This document shows, piece by piece, positions 9,273-18,109 of a stretch of 64,000 nucleotides of DNA. The position numbers and the translations under genes were made by a program. The stretch is from the NCBI RefSeq assembly GCF_039596395.1, contig NZ_JBCNJT010000005.1:62001-126000 (forward strand), in the 5' to 3' direction. Under the pieces are notes generated by a model. The model was given only the letters and a program-made list of their open reading frames with translations. It was not told where the DNA came from and did not search any database. Each line of letters opens with the position of its first letter. Position 1 is the stretch's first letter. Source of the stretch: Fluviicola sp. (lineage in GTDB: Bacteria > Bacteroidota > Bacteroidia > Flavobacteriales_D > Crocinitomicaceae).

Positions 9273-10004
9273 CTAGTTTACTTCGTATTTCAAACGGATC
9301 GTAATATTTGCTGTTTTCTTCTTGGAACTCGTGTTGAAATTTCCTCCCCAGGAAAATTGCTCAGAAGAGTTTTCTCCAGTGATCTGGAACACCCCCATAT
9401 CGGCGGTTTTCAGTTCCCCAAGGCTTCCTCCCGCATTCAACGCAATCTTTTCTGCCCGGTTCTTTGCGTCTTTTGTTGCTGCTTCGATCATTTTCACTTT
9501 CAGCTGCGCCAATTTCGTGTAGTAATATTCCGGCGGAAAGGAATTCAACTCTACTCCGGCATCGATTAATTCGGTCACTTCACGGGAAACGTTCTCAACC
9601 ATATCCACATTTTTCGACTGTACTTTCAGATTCTGAGTCAATTGGTATCCGTTAAAAACGGTGTTTCGCAACTGTCCGTTATTATCGTATTCATAAAAGA
9701 AATCCTTTTGAATATCGACCGCTTCGAAAATCAGTTCATCGGATTTAATACCCTTCGAAGACAAGTATTTGCGAATGGCCTGCTGGTCTCTGTTCAATTC
9801 ACTGTAAGCTGTTTTCAGGTCGTAATTCTTTTTGGAAAAACTTCCTCTCCAAACAATCAGATCGCTGGTGAAATTCTCTTCCCCGGAACCTGTAACGCTT
9901 ATTGCATCGGCTGTTTTGGAACGGTTCTTATACCCGTTTGCCAACAGAAATCCCGCAATAATCACTGCCAGCGCAATAATGACCGTATTCAAATGCTGTT
10001 TCAT
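9273..10004 (-). CDS. SIMPL-domain (DUF541) protein, secreted or anchored
   Basis: This 243-residue protein has an N-terminal hydrophobic segment (IIALAVIIAGFLLANGY) that could be a signal peptide or anchor. It is followed by the SIMPL/DUF541 start ISVTGSGEENFTSDLIVWRGSF and the typical SIMPL pattern in the C-terminal half (AATKDAKNRAEKIALNAGGSLGEL). The family is widespread in the periplasm or at the surface of bacteria and its biochemical role is unsettled. The gene stands alone on the minus strand. Confidence 0.85.
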   Translation of the reverse strand: MKQHLNTVIIALAVIIAGFLLANGYKNRSKTADAISVTGSGEENFTSDLIVWRGSFSKKNYDLKTAYSELNRDQQAIRKYLSSKGIKSDELIFEAVDIQKDFFYEYDNNGQLRNTVFNGYQLTQNLKVQSKNVDMVENVSREVTELIDAGVELNSFPPEYYYTKLAQLKVKMIEAATKDAKNRAEKIALNAGGSLGELKTADMGVFQITGENSSEQFSWGGNFNTSSKKKTANITIRLKYEVN

Positions 10005-10047
10005 ATCGGATTGGTTTTGATTCCAACTAATATAGGAAAAGTCCGTA

Positions 10048-10080
10048 AAAAAAGCCGTCCCTTTCAGAACAGCTTTTTTG
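10048..10080 (-). terminator. A/T-rich stem-loop between the SIMPL and lipoprotein genes
   Basis: AAAAAAGC (10049-10056) pairs with GCTTTTTT (10073-10080) around a 16-base loop. Reading on the minus strand it lies just after the stop of the lipoprotein gene at 10099 and ends in a T run. It is a short stem, so the call is moderate. Confidence 0.5.
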
Positions 10081-10098
10081 GATCATTGATAAGACGTA

Positions 10099-10527
10099 TC
10101 AGTCTCTTGTCAAGGTCATGGTGTATGTTTCTTTTTCGACCCCGTCTGTCTCCGTATATTCGATTTTGATTTTCTTTTTAGATTCTTCCAGAATCTTAAA
10201 CTTCACTGTCGAGGAATTTTGTACCAGGGTTAATTCATCTCCGGAATTGGACCATGTTCCGGTGGAAATATCACTCTCACCATCTGCAATGAACGTCCAG
10301 GTATATGTTCCGTTTTTCTCAAACACAAAACTACCAGCATTGGTGTAAGTAAATGAATCATAGGGATAATAGGTTCCATTGTAATAATACTTGTATTCGT
10401 AGCTTTCCACATCCCACTTGCCATCTTTTCTAGCCAGGTTCTTTTCAATGCGTTTCTCTTTGGAGCAGCTTGCAAGTCCCATCGCAAAAACAAAGGCTAA
10501 AAACAGGATTCCGGTTACATTTCTCAT
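10099..10527 (-). CDS. Small lipoprotein, paralogue of the next one
   Basis: This 142-residue protein has a type II signal peptide with lipobox LASC and the mature start CSKEKRIEK. The remainder has the look of a small lipocalin-like beta-sheet protein: GKWDVESYEYKYYYNG, then a GTWSNSGDELTLVQ stretch, which is common in Bacteroidota 'lipocalin-like' or DUF-type lipoproteins. The neighbouring protein encoded at 10670-11104 is a clear paralogue with the same lipobox context. No function is known. Confidence 0.78.
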   Translation of the reverse strand: MRNVTGILFLAFVFAMGLASCSKEKRIEKNLARKDGKWDVESYEYKYYYNGTYYPYDSFTYTNAGSFVFEKNGTYTWTFIADGESDISTGTWSNSGDELTLVQNSSTVKFKILEESKKKIKIEYTETDGVEKETYTMTLTRD

Positions 10528-10605
10528 AAATCGATTTAAAAATTTCCGGCAAAGTTACCTGGAAAAGCATATCGAAAAATGATTAGTTCTAAGCATTTTT
10601 TAGTA

Positions 10606-10645
10606 ACTAAAAAATCCCGATTCCTTACATGAGGGACCGGGATTT
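10606..10645 (-). terminator. Terminator after the second lipoprotein gene
   Basis: AAATCCCG (10612-10619) pairs with CGGGATTT (10638-10645). Read on the minus strand the stem is followed by TTTTTTAG. It is placed 25 bases after the stop codon of the gene at 10670. Confidence 0.75.
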
Positions 10646-10669
10646 CATTTATTAGAACTGGGACTATGG

Positions 10670-11104
10670 TTAATCCGCTCTTTCGAGGTAGTAAGTATAC
10701 GTTTCTTTCTCTGCGGTGTCGTTATAGTAATCTGTTTCCTCCAGGGTCATTTTTCCCTTTTTCGGACCGCTCATAATTTTCATCACGGTCGTTTCGCCAT
10801 TCGCAGTAATGGTAATGTTATCTTCCGAATTAGTCCAGGTCCCCGCACTTGCTTCAGGCGACCCGCTTAAAGTAATCGTCAGGACGCACGTTCCTTTTTT
10901 GTCGAACTCAATAGTTCCGGCATTCGGATAATTTTCAGAAAATCCCAACTCATTGTTTTGGTAATACTTGTAATCGATGGAAGTGATTTTCCATTTGCCG
11001 TCTTTTTTGATCAATTGCTTTTCAATGCGTTTCTCTTTGGAACAAGAACTGAAACCGATCAATAAAACAATAAGCAGGGAGAGAACTTTGGTGTACATTT
11101 TCAT
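10670..11104 (-). CDS. Small lipoprotein, tandem paralogue
   Basis: This 144-residue lipoprotein has lipobox FSSC followed by SKEKRIEKQLIKKDGKWKI, almost the same as the paralogue at 10099-10527. Later conserved parts are GTWTNSEDNITI and the C-terminal EKETYTYYLERAD. The open frame extends 15 codons further upstream, but the ATG at 11104 gives a signal peptide of the same length as the paralogue (cysteine at residue 21), so it is chosen. The pair looks like a local duplication. Function unknown. Confidence 0.78.
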   Translation of the reverse strand: MKMYTKVLSLLIVLLIGFSSCSKEKRIEKQLIKKDGKWKITSIDYKYYQNNELGFSENYPNAGTIEFDKKGTCVLTITLSGSPEASAGTWTNSEDNITITANGETTVMKIMSGPKKGKMTLEETDYYNDTAEKETYTYYLERAD

Positions 11105-11184
11105 GGAACTGTGGATTAATTTTTGCCACAAAAGTACATTCCCGGTCAAACAAAAAAATCAACCTTTCGGTGGATTTTCAGGCA

Positions 11185-11214
11185 TAAAAAAACGCCAACC
11201 AACCGGCTGACGTT
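11185..11214 (-). terminator. Terminator after fahA
   Basis: On the minus strand an 11-bp stem forms, allowing two G-U pairs (AAACGTCAGCC with GGTTGGCGTTT, 11190-11214). A run of seven T residues follows. It starts 20 bases after the fahA stop. Confidence 0.7.
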
Positions 11215-11233
11215 TCCTTATATCCTGGTGAAA

Positions 11234-12514
11234 TTAATTCTTAGCAGGTAAAATCTTCCCGGAAACTTCTCCGAAACCGATGCGAACACCGTCTTTGGAA
11301 GAGAATCCGCGCATAATGACATTGTCACCGTCCTGGATGAATTTACGCTCTGTTCCGTCGTTCATTTTCAATGGTTTTGTTCCTTTCCACGCCAATTCAA
11401 GCATTGATCCGTAAGAATCAGGTGTCGGACCGGAAATTGTTCCCGAACCCAGCATATCCCCGCAGCGGATATTACACCCGTTTACCGTATGATGTGCCAA
11501 TTGCTGCGCCATGTTCCAGTACATGTATTTGAAGTTGGAAGTACAGATTTTGGTTTCCTCGCCGTTTTCGGGCTCAATGTACACTTCCAGTTGAATATCG
11601 TAGGATAATTGTCCTTCGTATTTTAAGTAGGAAAGCACTTCCGGATCTTGTTTCGGCCCGTCCACTTTAAACGGCTGAAGTGCATCCAGGGTCACAATCC
11701 ACGGAGAGATCGAAGATGCAAAGTTTTTCGCCAGGAATGGCCCTAGCGGAACGTATTCCCAGGTTTGAATATCGCGTGCCGACCAGTCGTTAAACAACAC
11801 CATCCCGAAAATGAAATCTTCCGCTTCTTCGGTAGAAATGGATTCTCCAAGCGGCTTTCCGTCAAATGTAATGAATGCCGTTTCCAATTCGAAATCCAGG
11901 TTTCTGCAAGGAGCAAAAATCGGTGGTTCTTCCGGATTCGGTTTGATCTGTCCTTTCGGGCGCACAACCGGTTCTCCCGAAATAATGATGGAGCTCGATC
12001 TTCCGTGATATCCCACAGGCAACCACAACCAGTTCGGCAATAAGGCATTTGCAGGGTCGCGGAACATCATTCCTACGTTCGTAGCGTGCTCACGGCTGGA
12101 ATAAAAATCCGTGTAATCTCCGATTTGTACCGGCATACACATCTTCACGCTTTCAACCGGAAGCAATACCTGTGCAACATGCTGTTCGTTTTGCTGCAAA
12201 TCCGGCTGGTTCACGTCAAACAATTTGGACAAGCGGTTTCTCAAATCACGCACTGCCTTTTTTCCTTTTTTCATCATCGGGTTCAATGAATCCGTATCGA
12301 AATCACTCAACTCGAAAGGCAAATTCTCCAAATAACCCAATACATGCAATGTTTTCAAATCGATCACTTTATCTCCGATACGGGAAGCTACATGCGGTTT
12401 TAAATTTTCGCTTCTAACGACTCCAAAAGGAATATTCTGAATGGGAAAATCTGAATTTGAAGGAACTTCTATCCATGATTTCAAAGCAGGATTATTTGCA
12501 GGAATTTGTGACAT
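11234..12514 (-). CDS. fahA: Fumarylacetoacetase
   Basis: This enzyme hydrolyses fumarylacetoacetate to fumarate and acetoacetate, the last step of tyrosine/phenylalanine degradation. The 426-residue length fits the family. It has the N-terminal FAH domain (IPFGVVRSENLKPHVASRIGDKVIDL) and the catalytic C-terminal FAH domain with DYTDFYSSREHATNVG, LPVGYHGRSSSI, FELETAFI, LFNDWSARDIQTWEY and GDMLGSGTISGP, which together carry the metal-binding Asp/Glu residues and the catalytic His. No other tyrosine-degradation gene is adjacent. Confidence 0.95.
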   Translation of the reverse strand: MSQIPANNPALKSWIEVPSNSDFPIQNIPFGVVRSENLKPHVASRIGDKVIDLKTLHVLGYLENLPFELSDFDTDSLNPMMKKGKKAVRDLRNRLSKLFDVNQPDLQQNEQHVAQVLLPVESVKMCMPVQIGDYTDFYSSREHATNVGMMFRDPANALLPNWLWLPVGYHGRSSSIIISGEPVVRPKGQIKPNPEEPPIFAPCRNLDFELETAFITFDGKPLGESISTEEAEDFIFGMVLFNDWSARDIQTWEYVPLGPFLAKNFASSISPWIVTLDALQPFKVDGPKQDPEVLSYLKYEGQLSYDIQLEVYIEPENGEETKICTSNFKYMYWNMAQQLAHHTVNGCNIRCGDMLGSGTISGPTPDSYGSMLELAWKGTKPLKMNDGTERKFIQDGDNVIMRGFSSKDGVRIGFGEVSGKILPAKN

Positions 12515-12584
12515 TTCTTTGATTTTTTAGAGAAACAAAGATAAGACTTTAGACAAAACCTGGGAGGGACGAAAAATTTTTCGC

Positions 12585-13232
12585 CTACTTTAAAATCTCT
12601 TTCACCCAGAGCCCGTACATTTTCGCACTGGGATGCAAACCGTCTTCAGCTACCAAATCCGGTTGGGCGATTCCTTTTCTTGAAATTTCGGTGATGTTTA
12701 CATACTTCAGCTGCAACGAATCCGCAATGCGCTTATTGGAAGCATTAAACTGGTTGATGCGCCCCGAAATACGTTCCTGATCCGGTTTTCCATAAGGAGT
12801 GTATCCGTAATCCGGGATGGAAACCACCACTACCCGTTTCTTTTTATTTCCGGCAAGTTCTATAGACTTCTTACATAAAAGTTTGAAATCGCGTTCGTAT
12901 TCCTGCAAGGACCTTCCCTGGAATTCATTGTTCACTCCGATCAGTAAGGTGACCAGGTCGTATTCTTTTTTCAGTTGAGCGGATTCAATGGCAGTCATCA
13001 ACTGATCGGTACGCCAGCCGGTTCGCGCAATAATCACAGGGCTTTCGATTTCTTTTCCTTTTTTACGGATCGAATCGGCCAGTTGATACGGGAAATTTTC
13101 GGATGTGGGAACACTTTCCCCGATCGTATAAGAATCTCCCAATGCCAGGTATGACATGCCTTTTTGGGAAGTTGAACATGCGGCCAATGATAAAGCCATC
13201 ACGAATCCAACGGTATTTCCGGTCCATTTCAT
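12585..13232 (-). CDS. SGNH/GDSL-type lipase/esterase, lipoprotein
   Basis: This 215-residue protein has a type II signal peptide (LAAC lipobox at residues 16-19), so it is probably membrane anchored. SGNH family blocks are visible: block I LALGDSYTIG with the nucleophilic serine, block III GVNN with the oxyanion Asn, and block V DGLHPSAKMY with the catalytic Asp and His. The substrate is unknown; family members include esterases and deacetylases. The gene is transcribed alone, facing away from the terminator of the next gene. Confidence 0.88.
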   Translation of the reverse strand: MKWTGNTVGFVMALSLAACSTSQKGMSYLALGDSYTIGESVPTSENFPYQLADSIRKKGKEIESPVIIARTGWRTDQLMTAIESAQLKKEYDLVTLLIGVNNEFQGRSLQEYERDFKLLCKKSIELAGNKKKRVVVVSIPDYGYTPYGKPDQERISGRINQFNASNKRIADSLQLKYVNITEISRKGIAQPDLVAEDGLHPSAKMYGLWVKEILK

Positions 13233-13286
13233 GATTCAGATACGTATTGCAGGGATTTCAGGTTTTCTATGAACCCGAAAAATATC

Positions 13287-13319
13287 AAAAAAAGAGCCGG
13301 GACTTCATCAATCCCGGCT
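13287..13319 (-). terminator. Terminator after the dienelactone hydrolase gene
   Basis: AGCCGGGA (13295-13302) pairs with TCCCGGCT (13312-13319). On the minus strand a run of T residues follows (complement of the A run before 13294). Confidence 0.8.
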
Positions 13320-13342
13320 ACTGGCTCTATATTCTTTCGGTT

Positions 13343-14119
13343 TTATTTCACCTTCGCCTTCATAAACTTATTAAAGTCGATCCAGCTTTGCTTATCCGCT
13401 GCTTCGTTATAGGAAATCGGCATGGAAAATTTCTTCCCGACTTCCGTTGAATGCGGATTAGTGAACGCGTGCGTGGCGTCCGGGTAATTGATAAAAGTCA
13501 TGTCAGCACCTGCTTCGGTCATTTGTTTTTTAAATTCTTTGATGCTTTCATCGGAAACAAATGAATCGGCAGCACCGTTACACACTAAAACGGCTGCTTT
13601 CAATTTGCTTTTGTCTAAAGGAATTCCATCCAGGTTTCCGTGAAAGCTAACCACTGCATCTACCGGCGCTCCTTTTTTAGCGGCATTCAAAACTACCGAA
13701 CCACCAAAGCAATAACCGATTGCAATGATTTTCGAAGCATCCACTCCCTGGATCTTCAGTGCTTCATTGTAGCCTGCCATAAATCTTCCGTAGGAAAATT
13801 CCGGGTCGCGGTAAAATGGCATGGCCAAAGCTTGTGCATCCTGCGGATTTTTCGCCACTTTTCCGGTTCCATACATATCGATACAGAAACCGATATTTCC
13901 TTCTTTGGCAATCTGAAGCGCTCTTTCTTTCGGGTATTCGTTCAATCCCCACCATTCATGAACGATCAGAACAGTTTTTGTTTTCTTGCTGACTTTTAAA
14001 GGTTTCGCGTAAAATGCCGTGAATTGTTGTCCGTTGATGGAGTAATTGACAGAATCCAATACTTGTGAGAAAGCGGATCCCGTGATAGAAAGCACTGCTA
14101 AAAGAATGAGTTGTTTCAT
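13343..14119 (-). CDS. Secreted dienelactone hydrolase-family alpha/beta hydrolase
   Basis: This 258-residue protein has a signal peptide (MKQLILLAVLSITGSAFSQ). The DLH fold is shown by VLIVHEWWGLNEY near the N-terminus, the nucleophile elbow GYCFGGS (cysteine in the nucleophile position, as in dienelactone hydrolase) and DATHAF with the catalytic His. The family hydrolyses dienelactones or other esters; here a secreted esterase of unknown substrate is the safest call. Confidence 0.88.
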   Translation of the reverse strand: MKQLILLAVLSITGSAFSQVLDSVNYSINGQQFTAFYAKPLKVSKKTKTVLIVHEWWGLNEYPKERALQIAKEGNIGFCIDMYGTGKVAKNPQDAQALAMPFYRDPEFSYGRFMAGYNEALKIQGVDASKIIAIGYCFGGSVVLNAAKKGAPVDAVVSFHGNLDGIPLDKSKLKAAVLVCNGAADSFVSDESIKEFKKQMTEAGADMTFINYPDATHAFTNPHSTEVGKKFSMPISYNEAADKQSWIDFNKFMKAKVK

Positions 14120-14169
14120 GATCTGATTTTTTGACTATTTTGAACCTAAAGATAGTTCATTGCAAAAAA

Positions 14170-14242
14170 TGATCAATTATCACTATCATAATTATCAAGA
14201 GTTTTTTCGTTCTTCCATTTAAAAACTCTTGATAATTGATCA
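14170..14242. repeat. Two overlapping inverted repeats with alternative pairings
   Basis: A perfect 17-bp stem is formed by 14190-14206 (AATTATCAAGAGTTTTT) and 14221-14237. In addition TGATCAATTATC (14170-14181) is the exact complement of 14231-14242, so the right arm can pair with either left arm. No T run follows on either strand. It lies between the DUF4407 stop and the hydrolase start and may act as a terminator or processing site. Confidence 0.6.
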
Positions 14243-14257
14243 TTCCTCCGTTGATAA

Positions 14258-15298
14258 TCAGATCAACTCGCGTTCCTTCTCTCTGAACTCCTTTTCAGAT
14301 TCAAGCGTCGAAACATTCGTTTCAAAATCATCCCGTAAAGCCACTTTGGTATCATAAGCGCCCGCAGGCATAAACAGCTTACTGATGATCGGGATTAGTT
14401 CGAACAAGGTTAAAATCACCATCAACAAATAATACTGGTTTTGAAGTCCGTGTGTTTTGTCTTTGTCAAACAGGGATTGAAGTGCTTCTTTCTTAATCAG
14501 GAAACCTTTTCCATCGAGTGTTTTTTCGAAATCGGCAACACTTTTGGTCACCTTGGTGTTGATCTCATCCAATTCCGTCGTGATTTTTTCCAATTCCGTT
14601 TTTGAATTCTTTTGCAGCTGATCCAGGTCGTTTTTCGCGATTAAGTAACCATTTTGCTTGGCTTTTGCAATTCCAGCAATACCAAATTTTCCGGATCCAC
14701 CCGTTCCGTCAATTTCTTTCAGATAATCATTTTGCTTTTCGACCGCCAAATCGCTTTTTTGCTTCAACTCATCGTCCAGTTTCTTTTTATTGGCCAATAA
14801 TTCGTCTTTGCGCGATTGGTAAACCTGCTCTACTTCGATTTTTTTCTCTGCCAGTTTTTTATCCAGTAAAATAGGAATTTCGCGGTCTACATCGGAACTG
14901 AAAATAAACAGAATGATTGGCTGTGCGAGGAAAGCACCGATACACAATGCCATAATCACCCGCAATCCGATTGCTACAATATTGGTTCGTTTCTTATTGA
15001 TGGAGGAAACCAGCACGCGGTCGATAGAAAGTACAAAACCTCCCATAAAAATCCCCAGTGAAATGAACAGGAACGGAGAATCCGAATTTGTGCTCCAGAA
15101 ATATCCCCAGGCCAGAGTAGCGTACAACCAGGTGAAAAGCATCGCAGATCCCAGGATTTTGTAGCGGTTTCTGTCTACCGTGCAATCCTGGATCAATTCT
15201 TTGATTGCCGTGGAAAACCACCACAGCACTTCAGACATCTGATCTCTTTCGGGTTCGGAGTCTTTTTTTCGTTTTGTTTCAATTGTGTTTTCTGCCAT
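14258..15298 (-). CDS. DUF4407 membrane protein
   Basis: This 346-residue protein has about four membrane segments (three in the first 150 residues, such as AMLFTWLYATLAWGYFW and VIMALCIGAFLAQPIILFIF, and one near residue 300). Between them lies a long charged helical region (residues about 160-275) with coiled-coil character. This layout fits DUF4407, a Bacteroidota family of unknown function. The ATG at 15298 is chosen over a TTG ten codons upstream because MAENTIETKRKK is a more natural cytoplasmic start. Confidence 0.8.
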   Translation of the reverse strand: MAENTIETKRKKDSEPERDQMSEVLWWFSTAIKELIQDCTVDRNRYKILGSAMLFTWLYATLAWGYFWSTNSDSPFLFISLGIFMGGFVLSIDRVLVSSINKKRTNIVAIGLRVIMALCIGAFLAQPIILFIFSSDVDREIPILLDKKLAEKKIEVEQVYQSRKDELLANKKKLDDELKQKSDLAVEKQNDYLKEIDGTGGSGKFGIAGIAKAKQNGYLIAKNDLDQLQKNSKTELEKITTELDEINTKVTKSVADFEKTLDGKGFLIKKEALQSLFDKDKTHGLQNQYYLLMVILTLFELIPIISKLFMPAGAYDTKVALRDDFETNVSTLESEKEFREKERELI

Positions 15299-15377
15299 GC
15301 TGCCGTTTATTCCGAATAAAGTCAGCAAACATACTTCAGTTACAAAAGCGAATCTTTTTTTTAATGATTTTTGGGAT

Positions 15378-16097
15378 TTAACTCCATCTTTTTAGCTTCC
15401 TTTCAAGCTCTTCAATGATCGGATGGCCAGCCATTTGCGGGTTATTTTTCAGTTCTTCCAGCATGCGAATAATTGTTTCATCCGAAAGTTCTTCTTCCCC
15501 GTTAGCTTCAAAACTGGATTCGGGAGCCAAAGCGAAAAAAAGTTCGTCTGTCCAGGCATTCCGTTCCCCGTCGATGACCAAATGCACCCGGTCGACTGTT
15601 CCGCGGTTTGCCACCGAATGTACCAGATTCACATTCGTATACCAGCATTCACCGGGAAGCATCGTCAAACGTTCGCCATCCAGAATAAATTCAACGTCGG
15701 GGTTGGTGACAATCGGAATATGCAGGCGGAATTGTCCGTCTTCGTATCCCAGTTCGTGATCGGTGTGCGGTTTTATTTCCGCACCTGCTTCCAGTCTGAG
15801 TAAACGCACGGAAAGTACCGGGAATTGAAAGGTATCCAGGATTTCCTTAAAATAGCCGCATTGCTTCATCATGGGAGTTTCGGAAAGTTCCGAATGATCC
15901 GGTGAGAGCGCAAAAATGTTTTGTTCGTTCCCGTTTTTCGCATACAGTGAAACGGCGTTCCAGTTCCCGGTATATCCGCCCGTATTGAAATGCGGGATCC
16001 ATTGCGATTCCATTGCTTGCGAAAGGTCTTCCACCAAACGCTGCTCGTCGAATTGCAAGGGGAACTTTAAGTATTTCGTGATTTCTTTTTTAATCAT
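15378..16097 (-). CDS. Aspartyl/asparaginyl beta-hydroxylase-like protein
   Basis: This 239-residue protein resembles the AspH/LpxO beta-hydroxylase fold, an Fe(II)/2-oxoglutarate dioxygenase. HTDHELGYEDGQFRLHIPI gives the metal-binding HxD, and VHSVANRGTVDRVHLVIDG gives the distal His plus the 2-oxoglutarate-binding Arg. A C-terminal acidic tail of about 50 residues follows. The ATG at 16097 overlaps the stop of the upstream gene (ATGA); another ATG lies three codons before it. The target protein or small molecule is not evident. Confidence 0.82.
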   Translation of the reverse strand: MIKKEITKYLKFPLQFDEQRLVEDLSQAMESQWIPHFNTGGYTGNWNAVSLYAKNGNEQNIFALSPDHSELSETPMMKQCGYFKEILDTFQFPVLSVRLLRLEAGAEIKPHTDHELGYEDGQFRLHIPIVTNPDVEFILDGERLTMLPGECWYTNVNLVHSVANRGTVDRVHLVIDGERNAWTDELFFALAPESSFEANGEEELSDETIIRMLEELKNNPQMAGHPIIEELERKLKRWS

Positions 16098-16570
16098 CTC
16101 AGCCATTTTATTAAGTCCGGAAAAGGTTTGATTCCATTTTTCTCCGTGGTGGTACACAATCCCATCCATTCCAGTAAAGGAAGTCCGATATAATTTTCAG
16201 CTGCAAATTGCTGAATGAGCCACCCTGATTCTTTTTTGTAGCCTTCCGGATGAAAAACCACTTCCGGTTCCAGTTCCAAATGCTTCAAAGCAGCAAAAGA
16301 CCATAAGATTGCAGCCAGTTCATCTCCATCGACGGGCCAGGCAGGATCCATTTCTGCCGTTCCGATCAACGGGCGCAAATGTGCTTCCGTAACTGCAATG
16401 TGTCCCGCTTCATGAAGCAAATCTCCCGGAAATTTCAATTGTTCAGGATCCATCAGAATAGAATTTCCACGGATCATCAAACCCGGCAGAAAGCAATTAT
16501 CCGGCAACGTCGTTTCAATAACCGGAATTCCTATGTGATTTAGAAACTCAATGATTTTACCTGATTCCAT
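16094..16570 (-). CDS. Unknown protein with HEAGH zinc-binding motif
   Basis: This 158-residue protein is not assigned to a named family. Its key feature is LLHEAGHIAV (around residues 51-60), an HExxH-type metallopeptidase motif followed by acidic residues (DGDELAAILWSF) that could supply the third ligand. There is no signal peptide. It overlaps the AspH-like gene by four bases and the two are probably made together. A small cytosolic zinc protease is possible but not shown. Confidence 0.7.
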   Translation of the reverse strand: MESGKIIEFLNHIGIPVIETTLPDNCFLPGLMIRGNSILMDPEQLKFPGDLLHEAGHIAVTEAHLRPLIGTAEMDPAWPVDGDELAAILWSFAALKHLELEPEVVFHPEGYKKESGWLIQQFAAENYIGLPLLEWMGLCTTTEKNGIKPFPDLIKWLR

Positions 16571-16755
16571 GACTGTGTGAATAGCATTTTACAGGCTGAA
16601 AATAAGGAAAAATATGTTCGAAGCTAAAAAGTAAAAGTACAAAACCGTAAGAGTTCCTAAAACCGGCAAGCAGGACATTCTGCTGATGCAGAACATCCTA
16701 TCGTTTAATTTTAAGCCGATTGATCTGGACTAGTCGGTTTCGTCATTGAAATTAT

Positions 16756-17118
16756 TCAACAATCCTGGAATAGCAGCGTAGCCGTTGCCGGATTGGTTGC
16801 CAAAGGTATATCGTGGACATCACACAAACGCATCAGCATAAAAATATCGGGTTCGTGCGGGTGCTTTTCAAGCGGGTCGCGGAAAAAAATCACCATCTGA
16901 CACTTTCTTTCTGCCACACGGGCAGCAATTTGTGCATCTCCTCCTTTTGGACCGGAAAGGTACTTGGTGACTTGGAATCCGGCCTTTTCAACTTTCGAAC
17001 CGGTTGTTCCTGTTGACACGAGTGTGATTTCATTTTTATGAAGAATATCTCTTTGTTCATTCAGGAATTGCACCATTTCGGCTTTTTTTCCATCATGAGC
17101 GATAATTGCTATTTCCAT
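16756..17118 (-). CDS. mgsA: Methylglyoxal synthase
   Basis: This enzyme converts dihydroxyacetone phosphate to methylglyoxal and phosphate, bypassing lower glycolysis under phosphate or carbon stress. The 120 residues are family-sized. The N-terminal IAHDGKK, the TGTTGSK loop, the GPKGGDAQIA segment with the catalytic Asp, and FFRDPLEKHPHEPDI with the His needed for proton transfer are all visible. It follows the sugar-phosphate isomerase gene by one base, so both probably form one transcript concerned with triose and hexose phosphates. Confidence 0.95.
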   Translation of the reverse strand: MEIAIIAHDGKKAEMVQFLNEQRDILHKNEITLVSTGTTGSKVEKAGFQVTKYLSGPKGGDAQIAARVAERKCQMVIFFRDPLEKHPHEPDIFMLMRLCDVHDIPLATNPATATLLFQDC

Positions 17119-17119
17119 C

Positions 17120-18109
17120 TTACTGAATTGATTTTGCCAATGAATCTTTCAAATAATCGATTACTTTCACTTCAATTACGTCTATGCCTTTTTCTTCTGC
17201 CAGAAAGTAAGACAACCAATCAAACAAATGAACCAGGAACAAGCTTTGCTCTACCAGGTCGGTTCCTTCAGCAAACACTTCAATGCTTTGAGCTTTTTCC
17301 CGGACAAGCGCTGAAGTAATATCCAAACGCTGTTTGTTGCGGATGTATTCCAGAGAACTGCGCACCACAATTACGAACAGATTGGCTTTCGAATTTGCCC
17401 AACCTACGATTTCATTGTGGTTCATTTCAGGAATGACATTGTAATTTGCCAATTCCTTCCCGTTTTCATTGATTTGCTGGCAGGCACGCAGTAAAACCGG
17501 TGCGAACTGGTCTTCACTGTAAAACAAAATCTGCTTCCCGGAAGCCTGCTCCAAAATGGTTTTTGCCAGCCGCGTTATCCCTGTTTCCTGGGAGCGGATC
17601 AGCTGAATGCTATTCAGGATACTCTTTTTAATGGAGGTCGTGGTTAATTTCAATTGCTCGAAAATCTCTACCAATTGTACCAACGGGTAAGCCAATGCCG
17701 CTCTCGGAGGAAGTCCACCGGGAACTTTGATCCATTGGAATCCTTTTGACTGCGCCATTTGTTCCAATTCACCTCCTCCGGATATCGCCAGAATAAATGC
17801 TTCCCGGCTCAAGGCTTCCTGCACGGTTGTCAATGTTTCTTCGGTGTTTCCGGAATAGGAGCAAGCAATAACCAGCGTGTTCTTACCAACATATCCCGGA
17901 AGTATATATCCGTGACAAACCTCCACAGGAACAGAAACAGAACTGCGGACCCATTGTTTGACAATCTCACCGCCAATCCCGGACCCGCCTAAACCGCAGA
18001 TTACGCAGCTGGTAATTTCCCGGTCGGCCTTTAGTTCGTACTTATTGGAAATGTGAATGGACTCTTCTAACTGAGATGAAAATCCATCGATTAATTCTTT
18101 CATTTTCAT
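17120..18109 (-). CDS. Bifunctional phosphoglucose/phosphomannose isomerase
   Basis: This 329-residue SIS-fold sugar isomerase interconverts glucose-6-P, mannose-6-P and fructose-6-P. The SIS motif GLGGSGIGG, the CSYSGNTEET phosphate-binding loop and LPPRAALAYPL are typical of the archaeal/Bacteroidota bifunctional family rather than classical Pgi (about 550 residues). The last part, NHNEIVGW and FLVHLFDWLSYFLAEEKGID, matches the C-terminal domain of this family. mgsA follows directly. Confidence 0.92.
   Translation of the reverse strand: MKMKELIDGFSSQLEESIHISNKYELKADREITSCVICGLGGSGIGGEIVKQWVRSSVSVPVEVCHGYILPGYVGKNTLVIACSYSGNTEETLTTVQEALSREAFILAISGGGELEQMAQSKGFQWIKVPGGLPPRAALAYPLVQLVEIFEQLKLTTTSIKKSILNSIQLIRSQETGITRLAKTILEQASGKQILFYSEDQFAPVLLRACQQINENGKELANYNVIPEMNHNEIVGWANSKANLFVIVVRSSLEYIRNKQRLDITSALVREKAQSIEVFAEGTDLVEQSLFLVHLFDWLSYFLAEEKGIDVIEVKVIDYLKDSLAKSIQ

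Noticed and set aside
16670-16705. Hairpin after mgsA as a terminator
   Set aside because: The GGACATTCTGC/GCAGAACATCC stem has two internal mismatches and no T run on the minus strand.
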